From CALCCV01 sp964388665 (GTDB lineage: Bacteria; Bdellovibrionota; Bdellovibrionia; Bdellovibrionales; Bdellovibrionaceae), in assembly GCA_964388665.1 (NCBI GenBank), contig CAYMBJ010000077.1:1-17846 (forward strand): a stretch of 17,846 nucleotides of DNA, written 5' to 3'. A model generated the notes under the pieces. It searched no databases and was not told the origin of the DNA. It was given only the letters and a program-made list of their open reading frames with translations. Numbering within the stretch: the first letter of the stretch is position 1; each line of letters opens with the position of its first letter. A program made the translations under genes and the position numbers. Below, one piece after another: positions 14,048 to 17,846 of this stretch.

Positions 14048-15403
14048 TCAACTCAATTGACCTTTTCCGGAGTTGCCGGAGTTGCCTGAGTTGCCGGAGC
14101 TGCCGGAGTCATCGGAATCATCTGGATCATTGGAAAAATTGGGAATCGTATTATCGCCCGGATTTGAATAAGGCGTGTTGAACTCAAAAGCTTCTGTTCC
14201 CACGGCCAACACTTCCAGTGGCTTCGTGTCGGGCAGGAGGCCTAGAACAATTGGGGAGACCAGAGTGGTAAAAAGCGTGTAAATGATCAAGCCGCCATAA
14301 ATGCTAACGGGGATCCCCATTTTGGTCTTGAGAATTTCGGCCAGCACCAAGCCAAATACAAGATTGGGCATCAAGGAAACGGCAACTGCGACACTGTCTT
14401 TCCAGGATTCACCTAGAGAGATCTTTCGATGCAAAATGATGCTACCGATTTTAATCGGAGCCGAAATCACCATAAACACCACAGCCACCTGCAAGGCCTC
14501 TAGAGACAGTGCATCCGCTGGCATTCGCAGGCCCGAATAGAAAAAGTAAAATGGCATAAAAAATATTGAAAACGACTGGAGTGATTTGAGTATTTGATCT
14601 GCACCAGAATCGGAGGCATTGCGCTTGTATTGACCCGTCGCCATTCCCACCAAAAAGGCGCCAACGAGATAGTAAGCCCCCAGCTTTTTGGTGATGAGGC
14701 CCGAAATTATGGCGAGCATTAAGATAAAGCTAAATTCAGACCCTGGAGCCACCTTTTCGAGCGAAGAGGCCAAGCGGCGAATCAGCAGTGGCAACACCAA
14801 GACCATAATGCAAATGGTGAGCACAGAAACGGACAGAGATAAAAAACTTCCTGACTGTGAAAGTAAAAGCAGGGCACCCAATGCGATCAGCTCTGCTGAA
14901 ATGGCTTTGAGCTTGATCCAGTATTTGAGATTGTCTGAAAGATTGGAGGTTTCGATGCTGTTCAAAATGAAACCTGCAGAAGGGGTGGCCAGTGCCAGTG
15001 CGAGTAAAATCGCTGTGACGGGTGAGAGGCTATGAATCTCGATGATCATGTAAACAAGTAGCACCACGACCACGGCCCGGAAGCCAATATGGGCTAAAAT
15101 GGGCCGCAGTGATTTGCGCAAGGCAAACAGATCCACTTCGAGACCTGCAAAGAGAAAGAGTGAGATGATTCCTAGAGTAGAAAAGATGGGAATGACATTG
15201 TCGTTGTCATAAAAGCCAAAGCCAAATTTGGCGATGATGCCCAGGGCAAAGGCCGTTAGCGCCATCGGAATCCCCATGCGTAGCAAGAATCGTGGCACCA
15301 CAAAGAGCAAAAATATCAAAAAGGCATAGCCCAACTCGCTACCACTGTTCGAGTGCATCCAATACGAAACCTGATCTATCAATTCTGTAAACCACACCGG
15401 CAT
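14048..15403 (-). CDS. Cation/proton antiporter, CPA2-like
   Basis: The protein has 451 residues, mostly hydrophobic, with about 11 to 13 membrane segments. The Na+/H+ exchanger pattern is visible: GIISLFLFAGLEVDLFALRK (78-97), where CPA2 proteins have the LFLAGLE signature; ALALATPSAGFILNSI (135-150), equivalent to the unwound helix; and IKLKAISAELIALGALLLL (163-181), equivalent to the helix that usually carries the ion-binding Asp. Here that position appears to be Glu171. Later core segments are KKLGAYYLVGAFLVGMATG and the last helices near 300-390. The hydrophilic tail (391-451) ends in DDSDDSGSSGNSGNSGNSG, encoded by 9-base repeats. Such proteins exchange Na+ or K+ for H+ across the inner membrane. 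The start at 15403 is preceded by AAGGAA. An NhaR-like gene lies 22 bases upstream, which supports a Na+/H+ role. Confidence 0.88.
   Translation of the reverse strand: MPVWFTELIDQVSYWMHSNSGSELGYAFLIFLLFVVPRFLLRMGIPMALTAFALGIIAKFGFGFYDNDNVIPIFSTLGIISLFLFAGLEVDLFALRKSLRPILAHIGFRAVVVVLLVYMIIEIHSLSPVTAILLALALATPSAGFILNSIETSNLSDNLKYWIKLKAISAELIALGALLLLSQSGSFLSLSVSVLTICIMVLVLPLLIRRLASSLEKVAPGSEFSFILMLAIISGLITKKLGAYYLVGAFLVGMATGQYKRNASDSGADQILKSLQSFSIFFMPFYFFYSGLRMPADALSLEALQVAVVFMVISAPIKIGSIILHRKISLGESWKDSVAVAVSLMPNLVFGLVLAEILKTKMGIPVSIYGGLIIYTLFTTLVSPIVLGLLPDTKPLEVLAVGTEAFEFNTPYSNPGDNTIPNFSNDPDDSDDSGSSGNSGNSGNSGKGQLS
14067..14129. repeat. Seven 9-base tandem units encoding the antiporter tail
   Basis: Units of the form CCGGAGTTG begin at 14067, 14076, 14085, 14094, 14103, 14112 and 14121. 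The first two are identical and the later ones diverge stepwise, ending in TCTGGATCA. On the minus strand they encode the Ser/Gly/Asn/Asp tail of the antiporter, just before its stop at 14048. The array keeps the frame whatever its copy number, so length variation would be tolerated. Confidence 0.8.
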
Positions 15404-15425
15404 GAGCGTTCCTTTTAACTCTTTT

Positions 15426-16376
15426 TCACATTAGCTTTTTCACACTAGCATCGAGGCTGCGCTCTGTCGTCAATCTTTTCAATTGCTGAATCAGTTTTTG
15501 CGCAAAATCTGCCCGCCCTTCTGTCAGACTCTGTCGTACGCATTGAACGGAGATCTGCTGTTTCCAGAGGGGTTTGAAGTTGAGCTGCACAATTTTTTTC
15601 AATTGAATGTCCTTTGCCAGATAGGCGCTTGGTAAGAGCGTAGCGCCCATTCCATCTTGGGTGGCCCGCACCACCGCCGAAAAAATATTACTTTCAAAAA
15701 CACATTCTGGCGATATCTTTTTTCGCAAAAAGTAGCGGTCGATTTCGTTTCGCAATTCAGTAGATTTAGAAGGCAAAACAAATGGCAATTGATTCCGACT
15801 CGACAATTCGCTCTCTAGATCGTAGGGAATGCTGCGTATCAATTTGCTGGACGCAAACACTCCAATGGGGAACTCGATCTGGCTTAGGATTTGAATTTCT
15901 CTCTCGGTGGGGGAGCCCGGACCCAATAGAAGGTCCAACTCACCCACCAGGAGCAGAGATGTGAGCTGCTGGATCGGGAGCGACACCAGATTGATCTGTG
16001 GCTGCTGCATTTTTGGATACATGCGAATGGTTTTGGCAAGGGTCTCGCTGACAAAGGGGCGATCCATCTCTGCGGAGACGCCAATGGAGATCCGCAGACC
16101 TCGGCCCGTCGATTTCCTTTCTAATTGCGCAAACATTTCGTCAAAAACGCCAAAGGCCCTCCGGCAGTAGTTGAAAAGATCTTTGCCATTTTCAGTGAGT
16201 TCGATCTTTCTCCCTGACTTGCGAAACAGCTTTTTATCAAGCGCTGCTTCCAGAGCTTTGATTTGAGTGCTCAGTGAGGACTGGCTTGTGTTGAGATGCT
16301 TTGCTGCCGCCGTGACACCGCTGAGCTTGGCGACAATAAAAAAATAATAGAGGTGATTGTAATTATAAACGTTCAA
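15426..16376 (-). CDS. LysR-family regulator, NhaR-like, TTG start
   Basis: The protein has 316 residues, normal for LysR-type regulators. The N-terminal winged helix-turn-helix covers about 5-64: YNHLYYFFIVAKLSGVTAAA, then LNTSQSSLSTQIKALEAALDKKLFRKSGRKIELTENG. The opening NYNHLYYF is nearly that of E. coli NhaR (INYNHLYYFW), the Na+-responsive activator of nhaA. The effector domain follows from about 93 (LRISIGVSAEMDRPFVSETLA, LLVGELDLLLGPG, GMGATLLPSAYLA). The frame starts at TTG 16376, with AGAGGG 8 bases upstream; no ATG lies near the first conserved residues. It lies 22 bases upstream of the antiporter gene on the same strand, so it probably regulates the antiporter and possibly the genes behind it. 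The upstream region holds three 10-base-spaced repeats that could be its operator. Confidence 0.88.
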   Translation of the reverse strand: MNVYNYNHLYYFFIVAKLSGVTAAAKHLNTSQSSLSTQIKALEAALDKKLFRKSGRKIELTENGKDLFNYCRRAFGVFDEMFAQLERKSTGRGLRISIGVSAEMDRPFVSETLAKTIRMYPKMQQPQINLVSLPIQQLTSLLLVGELDLLLGPGSPTEREIQILSQIEFPIGVFASSKLIRSIPYDLESELSSRNQLPFVLPSKSTELRNEIDRYFLRKKISPECVFESNIFSAVVRATQDGMGATLLPSAYLAKDIQLKKIVQLNFKPLWKQQISVQCVRQSLTEGRADFAQKLIQQLKRLTTERSLDASVKKLM

Positions 16377-16384
16377 TTAAAAAA

Positions 16385-16390
16385 CCCTCT
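16385..16390 (-). promoter_or_regulatory. Shine-Dalgarno supporting the TTG start of the LysR gene
   Basis: AGAGGG on the minus strand (16390 to 16385) lies 8 bases before the TTG at 16376. Translation from that TTG begins MNVYNYNHLYYF, directly at the conserved LysR N-terminus. Confidence 0.6.
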
Positions 16391-16409
16391 AGAGAAAGTG
16401 CGCGGTTTC

Positions 16410-16436
16410 TGCTCAAATTTGCTCAAGTCTGCTCAA
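16410..16436. promoter_or_regulatory. Three TGCTCAA repeats at exact 10-base spacing (possible operator)
   Basis: TGCTCAA occurs at 16410-16416, 16420-16426 and 16430-16436, about 34 to 60 bases upstream of the LysR TTG start. A 10-base period puts each copy on the same face of the helix, as expected for cooperative binding of a regulator. The classic LysR T-N11-A dyad is not obvious, so an operator is only a suggestion. Confidence 0.4.
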
Positions 16437-16549
16437 GGTTTCTGAGTCAATGGTACGAGACCTATAAGGAACAATGCAACTATTATGAAGGCCACAAGTA
16501 AATTAACATTAACTTGATCTTTGCACAGGCAGTTCACCACAATTCTTCG

Positions 16550-17290
16550 TTAGGGGTGCACTTGAACTGGAGTCCAAGAAACAACATCAACGCCTCTAGA
16601 GTAGTGAAAAATGCGATCAGTTTTGTCATCCACTTTCAGGTGTTTTAGATTCGAACAGAGAGAGACCAGGCCCTCGGCTTTTTGCAAAGGCCATGGCCAA
16701 TGATGAACATCGGCTCTGTATAAAATGTCTGAGCTTTGAGCATAGAAGCAGTACCGCTCAGTTAAAAAATGCTCAAGCGTCCCTGGTTCTGCGAAGAAGA
16801 CTTCGGGAGCAGGTCGAAAATTCACCTTGAATTCAAATGGCTCTGATTTGCTTCTTCGGATCGATTGGTATTGAGCATTTTCGTCGAAGTCAGACCTAGT
16901 AATGTGAACATTTTTATACGGAAGATGAAAGAATCGACTCCCGCCCCATACTACTAAGGGATTTGTAGCATCCAAAGAGAGAAACCAAACGCCAGGCTTG
17001 CCTTCAAATTCCACGTACAATCGAACGTTCAGTTCGAGAAAGTTTGAAAACCAAGGCAGATTTGGAAATGGCCTGCGCATAACTCCATTCATTCGAAATG
17101 GAACGATTCCAATCCAGGTTGAACCTTCAAATTCTTGAATCTTTAGCGGCTTTGGCACCAAACTCTGCGCCAATTGGGTATCCACGCGAAAATGAACAAA
17201 CAAAAGGTCGTTCCACGATTGCCGCCAGGTCCAGGAAGATTTCGGCAGGCTCCAAGGTCGATGGTGATACATTGTTAGCGCAGAGTGCAT
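16550..17290 (-). CDS. DUF2071 (YqjF-like) family protein
   Basis: The protein has 246 residues and matches DUF2071 (PF09844; YqjF group, related in fold to acetoacetate decarboxylase): WRQSWNDLLFVHFRVDTQLAQSLVP near 22-46, STWIGIVPFRMNGV at 57-70, FLELNVRLYVEFEGKPGVWFLSLDATNPLVVW at 84-115, and FLTERYCFYAQ with LYRADVHHWPWPLQKAE near the end. The length is usual. It is probably cytoplasmic, and no reaction has been assigned to the family to my knowledge. The start is ATG 17290; another in-frame ATG at 17272 is possible, and neither has a clear Shine-Dalgarno. The gene stands alone between the LysR gene (174 bases away) and the HNH remnant. Confidence 0.85.
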   Translation of the reverse strand: MHSALTMYHHRPWSLPKSSWTWRQSWNDLLFVHFRVDTQLAQSLVPKPLKIQEFEGSTWIGIVPFRMNGVMRRPFPNLPWFSNFLELNVRLYVEFEGKPGVWFLSLDATNPLVVWGGSRFFHLPYKNVHITRSDFDENAQYQSIRRSKSEPFEFKVNFRPAPEVFFAEPGTLEHFLTERYCFYAQSSDILYRADVHHWPWPLQKAEGLVSLCSNLKHLKVDDKTDRIFHYSRGVDVVSWTPVQVHP

Positions 17291-17332
17291 TTTGTCACTT
17301 TACGTTTGATTCACATCGCTGCCAAATAAAAC

Positions 17333-17761
17333 TCAAAAAAAAAGCGAGGCAGCGGAAAGAACAGCTCGAAGCACTCTTTTAGCTAAAAGAATCTTCACAA
17401 AAAGTTTCAGCTCAGTGTCGCAAAAAAGTTTCCATTTTCCCGGCGCCGACAATTTTTCTATCGCCATGTCTGCAACTTTATGGAGGCGCTCTCCATCCGA
17501 GATATTTGCCTCCGAATGCGCCAGCAGTCCTTTTAACAATTGAATCTTACTCGCCAACTCTTTATCCACTTGTATCGTTACCGTCTTGGCCTCAGCGTAA
17601 CTTGCATTTTGCGCTATCGCCTTTTCCTCTTTATTAAAATGTGTCTGTGCCAAGTTCAAATGCGTGAGGCTAAGCTTTCCGGATTCCACAGCTGGTGCAA
17701 TTTCGGGAAGCTCCGCAAGCAATCTCATTGCAGAAATTCGGCGGTAAGCGTCGTTGCCAAA
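17333..17761 (-). pseudogene. Remnant of an HNH endonuclease-like gene (deleted copy)
   Basis: From about 17757 leftward the minus strand encodes FGNDAYRRISAMRLLAELPEI..., nearly identical to the intact copy at 419-1237 from its residue 62 onward. Upstream of this, similarity stops at once and an in-frame TAA appears, so about 61 N-terminal residues are missing. Relative to the intact copy, 28 residues (84 bases) are absent after HFNKE, in frame. After LSAPGK the frame passes into WKLFCDTELKLFVK, so the whole HNH module is absent. The junction (ATTTTCCCGGCGC at 17434-17446) matches a 13-base repeat present twice in the intact gene. An open frame of 131 residues from ATG 17728 remains to a stop at 17333, but with no clear ribosome site. 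Most likely it is non-functional. A short DNA-binding remnant with a role cannot be excluded. Confidence 0.8.
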
Positions 17762-17797
17762 TTATACTTGTGGCCTCCATAATTTATCTAAAATTAG

Positions 17798-17812
17798 CAG
17801 GCTCCTGAAAAA
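17798..17812 (+). repeat. CAGGCTCCTGAAAAA motif, copy 2
   Basis: This is an exact 15-base match to 8537-8551 in the same orientation. It lies about 40 bases upstream (minus-strand sense) of the point where the HNH remnant begins. To its right are T-rich bases up to the window edge; a minus-strand gene ending at the TAA at 17796-17794 (GCC TGC TAA) is possible but too little is visible. Confidence 0.55.
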
Positions 17813-17846
17813 CTCATATTTTTTTGATTTTTTCGGTTTTCAACTT

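Noticed and set aside
419..17761. The two HNH copies as ends of a composite transposon
   Set aside because: They are direct partial copies with no terminal inverted repeats, no transposase and no visible target duplications; the genes between them look like ordinary chromosomal genes.
1..17846. CRISPR array, tRNA or rRNA genes
   Set aside because: No regularly spaced long repeats, cloverleaf-like segments or rRNA-like stretches were seen on reading both strands.

Overview
The window looks like chromosomal DNA of a Bdellovibrio-type predatory or saprophytic Gram-negative bacterium (Bdellovibrionota). This is inferred from mixed base composition, many envelope proteins, and lipoprotein signal peptides ending in the unusual 'FQNC'/'YQAC'. 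It also rests on a DUF222-like HNH protein of a kind I associate with many copies in such genomes, and on a DUF1552/DUF1592 pair. I cannot name the species. No rRNA, tRNA, CRISPR array, transposase or phage gene was seen, and no stretch over 300 bases lacks a gene.

Left part (1-6549, minus strand). The 5' end of a secreted protein runs off the left edge. Next come a complete HNH-endonuclease-like protein with a strong Shine-Dalgarno, a lipoprotein of beta-helix character that seems to start at CTG, and a coupled pair: a DUF1587/1595/1592/1588/1585 lipoprotein with one CxxCH motif, overlapping by ATGA a Tat-exported DUF1552 protein.

Middle (6810-8536, plus strand). A small periplasmic protein is followed after 11 bases by an MscS-type mechanosensitive channel. 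The channel carries an extra N-terminal helix and an Asp-rich GLDA repeat.

Core (8602-16376, minus strand). Five closely spaced genes run in one direction: an NhaR-like LysR regulator (TTG start), a CPA2-type cation/proton antiporter with a repeat-encoded tail, a GH15 glucoamylase/trehalase-like enzyme, a 994-aa protein fusing a GNAT acetyltransferase domain to a phosphoenolpyruvate carboxylase, and a DUF924 protein. The spacing (22 to 43 bases) suggests one operon linking ion/pH balance, alpha-glucan or trehalose breakdown and PEP carboxylation. The GNAT-PEPC fusion is the most unusual gene: PEPC is classically activated by acetyl-CoA, and the fused domain is of an acetyl-CoA-binding fold.

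Right part (16550-17846, minus strand). A DUF2071 gene is followed by a broken second copy of the HNH gene. That copy has lost its N-terminus, an internal 84-bp block and the whole HNH module, and both internal deletions fall at short direct repeats still visible in the intact copy. A 15-base motif recurs at 8537 and 17798; the first copy lies in a perfect inverted repeat that begins at the stop codons of two convergent genes.
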